Below, piece by piece: positions 18,556 to 25,893 of a DNA stretch of 64,000 nt. The stretch covers positions 372,001 through 436,000 of the forward strand of contig JADJJI010000015.1 of the NCBI GenBank assembly GCA_016706565.1. Reading direction: 5' to 3'. Under the pieces are notes generated by a model. It did no database searches. It was not told the origin of the DNA and saw nothing but the letters and a program-made list of their open reading frames with translations. Position numbers and translations under genes: made by a program. Position 1 is the first letter of the stretch. Every line of letters begins with the position of its first letter. The stretch comes from Piscinibacter sp. GTDB taxonomy: Bacteria; Pseudomonadota; Gammaproteobacteria; Burkholderiales; Burkholderiaceae_C.

Positions 18556-18932
18556 GCGGCCTCGGCCAGTCTGGCCGCACCCGAGATGTGCCCGAGGCAC
18601 CAGAGCGCGAGAAAGCGCTGCAGCTCCAGGCGGCTGAAGTTGTCGGTGGTGACGATCTCGTCGACGAGGTAGTCGAACTCCTCGCACTCCGCCGCGTGAT
18701 CTTCGAGAGCGGCCTCGTCGCGTTCGGCCAGCAGCGCCGCTTCGACCTCGAAATGTGCGCGCGCCAGCGTGCGCAGTTGCTCGAAGGCCTGGTCGAACTG
18801 GCGATCGGCCTCGTCGCCGCCGGCGCACAGGTCGGCCAGCCGGTTGCACTGGTCGAGCATCTCCCGATGCTGGGCATCGACCAACTCATGGCCCACACCG
18901 AAGCGGGGTTCCCAGGGCAGGCGGGTCGGCAT
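18552..18932 (-). CDS. Hemerythrin-like oxygen/iron-binding protein
   Basis: A 126-residue protein with the bacteriohemerythrin opening LPWEPRFGVGHELVDAQHREML; further diiron-ligand candidates are in ARAHFEVEAALL, LEDHAAECEEF and LWCLGHISG. Hemerythrins bind O2 at a diiron site and can buffer or deliver oxygen, or sense it. It is the last gene of the minus-strand operon that starts with the Tat ferredoxin at 22544. The start at 18932 was chosen because WEP and the first His fall at the usual distance; 26 bases separate it from the upstream gene. Confidence 0.82.
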   Translation of the reverse strand: MPTRLPWEPRFGVGHELVDAQHREMLDQCNRLADLCAGGDEADRQFDQAFEQLRTLARAHFEVEAALLAERDEAALEDHAAECEEFDYLVDEIVTTDNFSRLELQRFLALWCLGHISGAARLAEAA

Positions 18933-18958
18933 GGTGGGGACTCTTTCGTGAAGGGGGT

Positions 18959-19387
18959 TCAGAAGCCGAGCGACTCGACGACGGCGACGAGGTCGGCGAA
19001 GCTGGCCGCCTTGAGCTTGTGCTCCAGCGCCAGCTTGTCCAGGCCTTCGCATTCGAAGCGCGTCAGGCTGACCTCCAGCGGCAGTTCGCGGATCTCCATC
19101 GGCGACATGTAGCCGATGTGGCAGATGTGGGCGATGCACTGGCGTTCGGGCTCGCTGAGCTCGATGCCGTGGTAGCGCATGAGTTCGAGGTAACGCTCGG
19201 CGGTGCGGTTGATCTTGCCGCTGATCTCCATCGTGTTCTTCTGGCCGGCAGTGAGGATCGCCAGCGGCGGGCCGAAGAAGATCGGCGTCTTGCCGACGTT
19301 GCGCGTCTGCTCCTCGCGCGTCAGCGCCGGGGCGACCCAGGTCGGGTCGCCGCGCTCCGGCCGGGTGGGGTCAGGTGCGCCGGACAT
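18959..19387 (-). CDS. Conserved-looking protein of unknown function
   Basis: A 142-residue protein without signal peptide or membrane segment. The first 40 residues are Pro-rich and look disordered; the rest is probably helical and includes MEISGKINRTAERYLELMRY, HGIELSEPERQCIAHICHIG and SFADLVAVVESLGF. One Cys-x2-His-x-x pattern (QCIAHICHIGY) is striking but not a known haem or zinc signature. I do not recognise the family. Its ATG overlaps the stop of the cytochrome gene (ATGA), tying it to the NrfD-type complex. Confidence 0.75.
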   Translation of the reverse strand: MSGAPDPTRPERGDPTWVAPALTREEQTRNVGKTPIFFGPPLAILTAGQKNTMEISGKINRTAERYLELMRYHGIELSEPERQCIAHICHIGYMSPMEIRELPLEVSLTRFECEGLDKLALEHKLKAASFADLVAVVESLGF

Positions 19388-20220
19388 CAGTGCTGCGGGA
19401 TCGCGTGGGTCTTCTCGAACGCCGCATCCTTGAAGCCGCGGGGCAGCTGGGGCGGCGTCTCCGGCTGGAGCTGGATGAAGCCCTTGTTGCGCGCGCCGTC
19501 CTGCACGTTATGCGGGTTGTGGCATTCGGTGCAGGTGAACCAGCGCTTCTTGCCCGTGCTGGTGAAGTCGCCGATGCGCTTGCCGTGGATGCCGTCGCGC
19601 CAGTCGCGCAACTTGTCGCCGTGGCACTTGCCGCACAGCAACTGCGACTGGTCGATGCTGATCGGGTCGCCGTAGTGGTCGACCAGCATGTTGCGCTTGG
19701 TGGTGTGGTGGCAATCCAGGCACCAGACGCGGCCGCGGCCGTGCTGCAGGTTCTTGGCGTCGGGCAGCAGCGCTTCCATGGTCGGGATCGGCACCGGCCG
19801 GTTGGTTTTCGGGAAGCCCACGGGGTAGGTGCCGTTGTGGCAGGCCGTGCCGCACTGTGCCAGCAGGTTCAGCTTCTCGGAGCGCGGCTTCACGACAGCC
19901 AGGCCCTCGGGGATCGACTCCATCTGCGGCATCTTGCCCATCGGCACCGTGCCGTCGTAGGGGTCGCTGTACCACAGCGCCGCGCCGGTCGTCGGCGAAC
20001 ACTTCACGTTGGGCAGGCCCGGCTGGATCTCGCGCTTCGTGATCTCCGAGGCGCCCTTGCGGCTCTCGAAGCAGATCACCTCGGCTGGCGCCGAAGCGGC
20101 GGCGGCCGCCGGTGCTGCCGCAGCAGCAGCGCCGGCAGCGGGCTTGTCCTGCGCGAGGACGGAGAGGATGGCGGCGCCGCACAGGGCCAGCGCCGCCGCG
20201 GGAATGATTATTCGCTTCAT
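19387..20220 (-). CDS. Multihaem c-type cytochrome (four haem motifs)
   Basis: A 277-residue exported protein (signal peptide 1-23, then an Ala/Pro linker to about residue 46). Haem motifs are C123-GTA-C127-H128 (three spacer residues), C167LDCH171, C196GKCH200 and C230TECH234; extra histidines at 160, 172, 182, 212 and 237 could be distal ligands. Small multihaem cytochromes next to an NrfD protein and a four-cluster ferredoxin occur in quinone-linked complexes such as DsrJOP, Qrc and Act. Start at the ATG at 20220 with AGGTGA upstream; a GTG nine bases earlier is possible. Confidence 0.85.
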   Translation of the reverse strand: MKRIIIPAAALALCGAAILSVLAQDKPAAGAAAAAAPAAAAASAPAEVICFESRKGASEITKREIQPGLPNVKCSPTTGAALWYSDPYDGTVPMGKMPQMESIPEGLAVVKPRSEKLNLLAQCGTACHNGTYPVGFPKTNRPVPIPTMEALLPDAKNLQHGRGRVWCLDCHHTTKRNMLVDHYGDPISIDQSQLLCGKCHGDKLRDWRDGIHGKRIGDFTSTGKKRWFTCTECHNPHNVQDGARNKGFIQLQPETPPQLPRGFKDAAFEKTHAIPQH

Positions 20221-20230
20221 GGTGATCACC

Positions 20231-21463
20231 TCATTGCACCGCGGCGGCCGAGGCAGCCGGGGCGGTGCCGCCGAACCGGACTTCGCCCAGCAGGATGCCG
20301 ATGGCGCCCTTGAGCAGGATGGTCAGGATGAAGAAGCCGAAGGCCCAGATGCCCAGCGTCATCACCCATTCGACGAAGGTCGGGTAGTACTCGGTGACTT
20401 CGCCGATCGGCGAAGGGATGAAGCCGGGGACGATCAGGCCCATGCCTTTCTCGATCCAGATGCCGACGAAGGCCATCGCGCAGGGGATGGGCAGCAGCTT
20501 CATGTCGTTGCGGAACTTCGGCGTCATGAACAGCGCGAACGCGCCGACCATCAGCACCACCGAGCTCCAGAACCACGGCACCAGCGCCGTCAGGCCGTGC
20601 AGGCCGAACATCAGGTAGTACAGGCTGTTGGCGTGCTCGGTGCGGGCGTACAGCTCGATGACGATTTCCGACAGCGTCAGGAAGATCGCCAGCCCCAGGC
20701 ACCAGATGACGATGGTGGTGAGCAGCTTGATCGCGCTGTCCTCGATCCACATCTTCGTGTTGTTGCGGATGATGAGGAAGGCGATGATGATCAGCGCCGG
20801 GCCCGCCGCGAACGCGGTGGTGATGAAGCGGATCGGCATCATGCTGTGGAACCACATCGGGCGTGCCGGGTTCACCGCGATCAGGAAGGCCGTGACGGTG
20901 TGGATGCTCAGCGCCCACACGATCGAGATGTAGACCAGCGGCATGAAGATCTTCGTGTTCACCGGCTTGCCCGTGTACTTGGAATACAGGTACCAGAAGC
21001 CGACGACGAAGTTCAGGATCAGGTAGCCGTTGAGCACCAGCACGTCCCAGCCGAGCATGGACGAGAAGCTGTAGATGCCCCAGGGCGGGACCATGTGCCA
21101 CAGCCGGTCGGGCCGGCCCATGTGTGCGAACACGAAGACCATCACCATGATCACCGCCGAGATGGCCAGCATCTCGCCCAGCACGGTGACCTTGTGCATG
21201 CCCTCGTGGTGGTACACGTAGGCCGGGAAGACGATGGTCACCGCCCCGGCCGCCACGCCGACCAGGAACACGAGGTTGGCCAGGTACAGGCCGTCGTGGA
21301 TCTGGCTGGTCATGCCGGTGACGATCAGGCCCTCGGTGTTCTGCAGGTAGAACACGTAGAGCATGCCCACGATCAGCAGCGCCAGCGTGCCCATCCAGGC
21401 GTAGAACTTGGTGCCGCCCTTGAGCACGTAGCGGGCGTAGTCGAAGACGAATCGGGTCAGCAT
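20231..21463 (-). CDS. NrfD/DsrP-type membrane quinol-interacting subunit
   Basis: A 410-residue polytopic protein with about ten hydrophobic segments and the NrfD-family landmarks HMGRPDRLWHMV, a long loop ending in HSMMPIRFITTAFAAGPAL, and FVEWVMTLGIWAFGFF near the C-terminus. The size and loops fit the ten-helix DsrP/PsrC/ActC branch, which exchanges electrons with the (mena)quinone pool. It sits between the Tat ferredoxin (10 bases upstream) and the cytochrome (10 bases downstream). There is no molybdopterin catalytic subunit in the operon, so the electron donor or acceptor is open. Confidence 0.9.
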   Translation of the reverse strand: MLTRFVFDYARYVLKGGTKFYAWMGTLALLIVGMLYVFYLQNTEGLIVTGMTSQIHDGLYLANLVFLVGVAAGAVTIVFPAYVYHHEGMHKVTVLGEMLAISAVIMVMVFVFAHMGRPDRLWHMVPPWGIYSFSSMLGWDVLVLNGYLILNFVVGFWYLYSKYTGKPVNTKIFMPLVYISIVWALSIHTVTAFLIAVNPARPMWFHSMMPIRFITTAFAAGPALIIIAFLIIRNNTKMWIEDSAIKLLTTIVIWCLGLAIFLTLSEIVIELYARTEHANSLYYLMFGLHGLTALVPWFWSSVVLMVGAFALFMTPKFRNDMKLLPIPCAMAFVGIWIEKGMGLIVPGFIPSPIGEVTEYYPTFVEWVMTLGIWAFGFFILTILLKGAIGILLGEVRFGGTAPAASAAAVQ

Positions 21464-21473
21464 GTTCGTCTCC

Positions 21474-22544
21474 TCAGTCGTAGAAGTAGAAGAACTTCGG
21501 GAAGGTGTTCAGCTCGGCCTTGAGCCGGAACACGTTCTTGCGCGCGAGGATCTTGCTCACCTCGCTTTCGGGGTCGAGCAGGTTGCCGAACTTGCGCGCG
21601 CCGACCGGGCAGACCTCGACGCAGGCCGGGTAGCGGCCGTGGCGGGTGCGCTGCAGGCACCAGTGGCACTTCTCGACGACGCCGCGCATGCGCGGGCGGT
21701 TGCCCAGGTAGTGCGTCACCGGGTTCATGTCCTCCTTGGGCAGGACGGGCGTGGTGAGGTTGAAGCGGCGCGCCCAGTACGGGCAGGCACCCATGCACAT
21801 CTTGCAGCCGATGCACCAGTTGTAGTCGATCACCACCGGGCCGTCGGCCTCGCGGTAGGTGGTCCGCACCGGGCACACCTTCACGCATGGCGGCTTCTCG
21901 CACTGCATGCAGGCGATCGGCATGTAGGTGGCGTCCTTTTCGGGCACCGCCTCGGGGGTGTACTGGTACTGGCCTTCGAGCACCTGGCCGGCCGGGCTGT
22001 AGGCATTGCCGCCGACCTGGATGCCCAGGCCTTCGGGGTAGCCCTGGTTCATCTTGTCGGCGGTGAACTCGCCGCGCTCCATGCGCAGCACCTGGATCCA
22101 CTCGATGCGCTCGCCGGGGCGGGCGCCGCGCGACTGGTTGTTCTCCTCGACGCAGGCCTTCACGCAGCGGCGGCAGCCGATGCATTTGCGGATATTCAGG
22201 GCATAACCCATCAATACCCCGGGCTGGGCCTCGGTGATATCGACTGAAACCTTTTTGGAGTATTCGCCGGAGTATCTCTTTTCCAGTCGAGTACGCGCCT
22301 CGACCTTTTCTTCCGGGGTCATCAGCCGATAGTTTTTCTGGAAATGTTCGGCCCACTCCACCGCCGCCTTGGCTTCACCCGGCTGGGCCATCAGCGCGGC
22401 CGTTCCCATCAGCGAAGACATGCTCAGCATGCCTCCGGAGCGCAAAACGTCACGCCGTGAACGCTTCAACACCGCCTTGGACGGATCGCCCGATGCCGGC
22501 GCCTCCTGTGCCGCGCAGGCGGGGGGATTTTCTTTGGTGGTCAC
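21474..22544 (-). CDS. Tat-exported 4x[4Fe-4S] ferredoxin subunit (DsrO/NrfC-like)
   Basis: A 356-residue protein. The Tat signal reads KRSRRDVLRSGG followed by a hydrophobic stretch ending near QPGEAKA. Four cluster motifs follow: CIGCRRCVKACVEEN, CMQCEKPPCVKVCP, CIGCKMCMGACP and CHWCLQRTRHGRYPACVEVCP, as in DsrO and PsrB-like electron-transfer subunits. The start is a GTG at 22544 with GGAG seven bases upstream. It is the first gene of a five-gene operon (ferredoxin, NrfD, cytochrome, 142-residue protein, hemerythrin) and probably wires the quinol subunit to the cytochrome on the periplasmic side. Confidence 0.9.
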   Translation of the reverse strand: MTTKENPPACAAQEAPASGDPSKAVLKRSRRDVLRSGGMLSMSSLMGTAALMAQPGEAKAAVEWAEHFQKNYRLMTPEEKVEARTRLEKRYSGEYSKKVSVDITEAQPGVLMGYALNIRKCIGCRRCVKACVEENNQSRGARPGERIEWIQVLRMERGEFTADKMNQGYPEGLGIQVGGNAYSPAGQVLEGQYQYTPEAVPEKDATYMPIACMQCEKPPCVKVCPVRTTYREADGPVVIDYNWCIGCKMCMGACPYWARRFNLTTPVLPKEDMNPVTHYLGNRPRMRGVVEKCHWCLQRTRHGRYPACVEVCPVGARKFGNLLDPESEVSKILARKNVFRLKAELNTFPKFFYFYD

Positions 22545-22637
22545 GGTAATACTCCAATGCGGGGAATGGCTCACCCGCAAATTCAGGGATTCCGACGGAT
22601 TCGATCTCGAGTGTGGTGGGGCGGATGCCCGGCGTCG

Positions 22638-22651
22638 TTGATCGCGGTCAA
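22638..22651. promoter_or_regulatory. Anr/FNR-type box upstream of the NrfD operon
   Basis: TTGATCGCGGTCAA fits TTGAT-N4-(A/G)TCAA. Its centre is 100 bases upstream of the GTG start of the Tat ferredoxin. It suggests low-oxygen control of that operon. Confidence 0.6.
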
Positions 22652-22725
22652 AACCGGTGGAGGCCCGTTTTGTGGCCGGTCAACGACCTGAGGAATGGGC
22701 ATCGGCGCGGCGATTCGAGGGGTTT

Positions 22726-22739
22726 CTGATCCAGGTCAA
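22726..22739. promoter_or_regulatory. Second Anr/FNR-like box, upstream of boxB
   Basis: CTGATCCAGGTCAA has one mismatch in the first half-site. Its centre is about 101 bases before the boxB ATG, mirroring the distance of the other box to the divergent operon. Confidence 0.45.
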
Positions 22740-22752
22740 AAACTCACCCGGC

Positions 22753-22803
22753 AAGATGCAGCATCGTGCACATCCCGTCAGCCAAGAGATGCAGCAAAGT
22801 GCA
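22753..22803 (+). promoter_or_regulatory. Direct repeat with paired TGCA cores, likely operator of boxB
   Basis: Two 18-base copies, 22753-22770 (AAGATGCAGCATCGTGCA) and 22786-22803 (GAGATGCAGCAAAGTGCA), agree at 15 of 18 positions and start 33 bases apart, about three helical turns. Each holds two TGCA cores ten bases apart. BzdR/BoxR regulators of benzoyl-CoA pathways bind TGCA-containing sites, so this is a plausible operator 30-80 bases before boxB. Confidence 0.5.
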
Positions 22804-22833
22804 GCTGGCGTCATCCACCCAGGAGCGAGAACC

Positions 22834-24330
22834 ATGAGCGAGACGATCGATACCCTGACCGAAGTGCCCGAATCCGTGAGCAGCGAGAAGTTCGTCGAAG
22901 TGAAGTACGACGACTCGATTCCGAACAACGTCGACCTGGCGTCCGACAAGCAGCTGCAGCGCGCGCTGGAGAGCTGGCATCCCGGCTACCTCGACTGGTG
23001 GAAGGACATGGGGCCCGACGGCTTCCAGGACGCCGAGGTCTACCTGCGCACCGCGGTGGGCGTCGACCCGGCGGGCTGGGCCAAGTTCGGCTACGTGAAG
23101 ATGCCGCAGTACCGCTGGGGCATCCTGCTCGCGCCCAAGGTCGAGGGCCGCACCATCCCCTGCGGCCGCCACAAGGGCGAGCCCGTCTGGCAGGAGGTGC
23201 CGGGCGAGTACCGCTCGCTGCTGCGCCGGCTGATCGTCATCCAGGCCGACACCGAGCCGGCCTCGGTGGAGCAGCAGCGCTACCTTGGCAAGACTGCGCC
23301 GTCGCTGTACGACATGCGCAATCTCTTCCAGGTCAACGTCGAGGAAGGCCGCCACCTGTGGGCGATGGTCTACCTGCTCGTCAAGCACTTCGGCAAGGAC
23401 GGCCGCGAGGAGGCGCAGGCACTGCTCGAGCGCCGCAGCGGGCAGCAGGACAACCCGCGCATCCTGGGCGCCTTCAACGAGCGCACGCCGGATTGGCTGA
23501 GCTTCTTCATGTTCACCTACTTCACCGACCGCGACGGCAAGATGCAGCTGGCCGCGCTGGCCGAAAGCGGCTTCGACCCGCTGTCACGCAGCTGCCGCTT
23601 CATGCTGACGGAAGAAGCGCACCACCTCTTCGTCGGCGAGACCGGCGTGGGCCGCATGATCGAGGCCACCTGCACCGCGATGAAGAAGGCCGGCATCAGC
23701 GACCCGAACGACACCGCCGCCATCCGCGCCCTCGGCGTGGTCGACCTGCCGCTGCTGCAGCGCAAGGCCAACTTCCACATGAGCGTGACGCGCGACCTGT
23801 TCGGCTCGGAGATCTCGAGCAATGCCGCCGATGCGTTCAGCGCCGGGCTGAAGGGCCGCTTCAACGAAGCGGGCCTCACCGGCGACGACCACCAGCTGCA
23901 GGACGCCACCTACGCGGTGACGCGCGTGGTCGACGGCAAGCTGGTCGTCGAAGACGTGCCGGCGCTGCGCGCCATCAACTGCCGGCTGCTCGACGACTAC
24001 ATCGCCGACTGCCAGGGCGGCATCGACCGCTGGAACAAGGTGATCGAGAAGGCCGGCATCGACTTCCGCTTCACGCAGCCACACAAGGGCTTCAACCGGC
24101 GCATCGGCGAGTTCGGCGGGCACCGCATCAGCCCGGCCGGCGAATTGCTGAGCGAGGCGCAGTGGGCCGCGCAGCAGGGTGGCTGGCTGCCGAACGACGC
24201 CGACGGCGCGTTCATCCAGTCGCTGATGAAGCCCTGCGTCGAGCCAGGCCAGTACGCCAGCTGGATCGCCCCGCCGCGCATGGGCATCAACGGCCAGCCG
24301 GGCGAGTACGAGTACGTGAAGATCGCCTGA
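22834..24330 (+). CDS. boxB: Benzoyl-CoA 2,3-epoxidase subunit B
   Basis: A 498-residue protein. With reductase BoxA, BoxB epoxidises benzoyl-CoA using O2 at a diiron site. Likely iron ligands lie in QADTEPASVEQQRY, VNVEEGRHLWAMV and MLTEEAHHLFVGE, the spaced carboxylate/EXXH pattern of the family. The length is near the usual 470-480, with an N-terminal extension. The start at 22834 has AGGAGCGAG upstream. BoxA, BoxC and a benzoate-CoA ligase are not in the window: the gene stands alone between the NrfD operon and modA. A weak hairpin follows the stop. Confidence 0.9.
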   Translation: MSETIDTLTEVPESVSSEKFVEVKYDDSIPNNVDLASDKQLQRALESWHPGYLDWWKDMGPDGFQDAEVYLRTAVGVDPAGWAKFGYVKMPQYRWGILLAPKVEGRTIPCGRHKGEPVWQEVPGEYRSLLRRLIVIQADTEPASVEQQRYLGKTAPSLYDMRNLFQVNVEEGRHLWAMVYLLVKHFGKDGREEAQALLERRSGQQDNPRILGAFNERTPDWLSFFMFTYFTDRDGKMQLAALAESGFDPLSRSCRFMLTEEAHHLFVGETGVGRMIEATCTAMKKAGISDPNDTAAIRALGVVDLPLLQRKANFHMSVTRDLFGSEISSNAADAFSAGLKGRFNEAGLTGDDHQLQDATYAVTRVVDGKLVVEDVPALRAINCRLLDDYIADCQGGIDRWNKVIEKAGIDFRFTQPHKGFNRRIGEFGGHRISPAGELLSEAQWAAQQGGWLPNDADGAFIQSLMKPCVEPGQYASWIAPPRMGINGQPGEYEYVKIA

Positions 24331-24344
24331 GACGCAAAGCCCGG

Positions 24345-24360
24345 GCGGGCGGAGGCCCGC
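24345..24360 (+). terminator. Weak terminator-like hairpin after boxB
   Basis: GCGGGC and GCCCGC pair around a GGAG loop and are followed by only TTCTT, so termination may be partial. Confidence 0.35.
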
Positions 24361-24371
24361 TTCTTGCTGCA

Positions 24372-24401
24372 AAGCGTTGTGAAGTAACATTCACAACGCT
24401 T
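24372..24401. promoter_or_regulatory. Palindromic Mo-box, candidate ModE operator
   Basis: Arms AAGCGTTGTGAA (24372-24383) and TTCACAACGCTT (24390-24401) are perfect reverse complements around a 6-base spacer. Size and CGTT...AACG ends resemble ModE sites, which lie upstream of modA and are bound by molybdate-loaded ModE to repress uptake. A modE gene closes the operon. Confidence 0.75.
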
Positions 24402-24436
24402 GGCGGGTGTTTGTCGGGAAACCGACAAGACCCGCC
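24402..24436 (+). promoter_or_regulatory. Long stem-loop with GNRA tetraloop in the modA leader
   Basis: GGCGGGT at 24402-24408 can pair with ACCCGCC (24430-24436), and TTGTCGG (24411-24417) with CCGACAA (24422-24428), enclosing a GAAA loop at 24418-24421. With a U-G pair and one bulged G this is a stem of about 16 base pairs. It begins right after the Mo-box and ends four bases before the AAGGAG of modA. No T-run follows, so it is not a classical terminator. Confidence 0.6.
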
Positions 24437-24452
24437 GCACAAGGAGCTCCCC

Positions 24453-25196
24453 ATGCGTCGCCCATTCATCGCCGCCCTGCTGGCCCTCGCTGCCTCGCTC
24501 GCCCACGCCGGCGAAGTGCAGGTGGCCGTGGCCGCCAACTTTGCCGGCCCGCTGGCCCGCATCGGCGAGGGTTTCACGGCCGCCACCGGCCATGTGCTGA
24601 AGATCTCGGCCGGGGCCACCGGCAAGTTCTACACGCAGATCATCAGCGGAGCGCCCTTCGAGGTGCTGATCGCTGCCGACGACGAGACGCCGAAGAAGCT
24701 GGCCGCCGGGGGGCATGCCGTGGCCGGCACGAACTTCACCTACGCCATCGGCAAGCTGGTGCTGTGGAGCGCCCAGCCGGGCTTCGTCGACGACCAGGGC
24801 GCGGTGCTGGCCTCCGACAAGGTGAAGCACGTCGCCATCGCCAACCCGAAGGTCGCGCCCTACGGCGCGGCGGCGATGGAGGTGATCAAGGCGCGCGGCC
24901 TGAGCGACGCGGTGACGCCCAAGCTCGTCACCGCCGAAAGCATCGCGCAGGCCTACCAGTTCGTGGCCACCGGCAATGCGGAGCTGGGCTTCGTCGCGCT
25001 GTCGCAGGTCGCGGTGCCGGGCAGGCCGACCCCCGGTTCGTACTGGGCCGTGCCGGCGAACCTGTACGGCGAGATCCGCCAGGACGCGGTGCTGCTCAAG
25101 GCCGGCGCCGACAACCCCGCCGCCAAGGCACTGCTGGACTACCTGAAGAGCGACGCGGCGAAGAAGCTGATCCGCGAGTTCGGCTATGGGCTCTGA
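24453..25196 (+). CDS. modA: Molybdate-binding periplasmic protein ModA
   Basis: A 247-residue protein with signal peptide (1-19, ending AHA) and the ModA pattern VAVAANFAGPL, then ISAGATGKFYTQIISGAPFEVLIAADD, which supplies the serine/threonine oxyanion pocket. It binds molybdate (and tungstate) and hands it to ModB/ModC. AAGGAG lies before the start. Located behind a perfect Mo-box and a stable leader hairpin, first of modABCE. High-affinity Mo uptake serves NifQ and nitrogenase. Confidence 0.95.
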   Translation: MRRPFIAALLALAASLAHAGEVQVAVAANFAGPLARIGEGFTAATGHVLKISAGATGKFYTQIISGAPFEVLIAADDETPKKLAAGGHAVAGTNFTYAIGKLVLWSAQPGFVDDQGAVLASDKVKHVAIANPKVAPYGAAAMEVIKARGLSDAVTPKLVTAESIAQAYQFVATGNAELGFVALSQVAVPGRPTPGSYWAVPANLYGEIRQDAVLLKAGADNPAAKALLDYLKSDAAKKLIREFGYGL

Positions 25197-25208
25197 GAGT
25201 CAACGCGC

Positions 25209-25893
25209 ATGCTGAGCCCCGCCGAATGGAGCGCCGTCCGCCTCACTGCCGAGCTGGCGGGGCTGACCACGGTGCTGCTGCTCCTCGTCGGCACGCCGAT
25301 GGCGTGGTGGCTGGCGCGCACGAGCTCGCCGGCCAAGCCGGTGTGGGCCGCGCTGGTGGCCATGCCGCTGGTGCTGCCGCCCACGGTGATCGGCTTCTAC
25401 CTGCTGCTGCTGATGGGCCCGCAAGGGCCGGTGGGCCAGCTCACGCAGTCGCTCGGGCTCGGGCGGCTGCCCTTCACCTTCGCCGGGCTGGTGGTGGCCT
25501 CGGTGATCTATTCGCTGCCCTTCGTCGTGCAGCCGCTGCAGCAGGCCTTCGAGGCGGTGCCCGAGCGCACGCTGGAAGCGGCGGCCACGCTGCGCGCCAG
25601 CCCCTGGGACCGCTTCTTCAGCGTCGCCGTGCCGCTGGCGCGGCCGGGGCTTCGTGACGGCCAGCGTGCTCGGCTTCGCGCACACCGTGGGCGAGTTCGG
25701 CGTGGTGCTGATGATCGGCGGCAACATCCCCGACAAGACGCGCGTGCTCTCGGTGGCGATCTACGACCATGTCGAGGCCACCGAGTTTGCGCAGGCGCAC
25801 CGGCTCGCCGCGGGCATGGTGGTGTTCGCGCTGGTGGTGCTGGTGACGCTGTACGTCTCGAACCGGCCGCGCCGCGAGGAGCGCCCCGCATGA
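25209..25893 (+). pseudogene. modB: Molybdate ABC transporter permease modB with a frameshift
   Basis: The first part (from 25209) reads as a ModB permease: LPPTVIGFYLLLLMGPQGPV, FAGLVVASVIYSLPFVVQPL and PERTLEAAATLRASPWDRFF. After VPLARPG the frame breaks; the expected continuation FVTASVLGFAHTVGEFGVVL and GGNIPDKTRVLSVAIY is in the next frame, from about 25650 to the TGA at 25891. One extra G in the GGGG at 25646-25649 explains it. Deleting one G would give a normal protein of about 227 residues. It is a real inactivating mutation or an error in this sequence. The stop overlaps the modC start (ATGA). Confidence 0.88.

Noticed and set aside
24402-24436. modA leader as a known Moco riboswitch
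   Set aside because: The element is a single short hairpin without the multi-helix core of that class. It is kept only as an unexplained hairpin.
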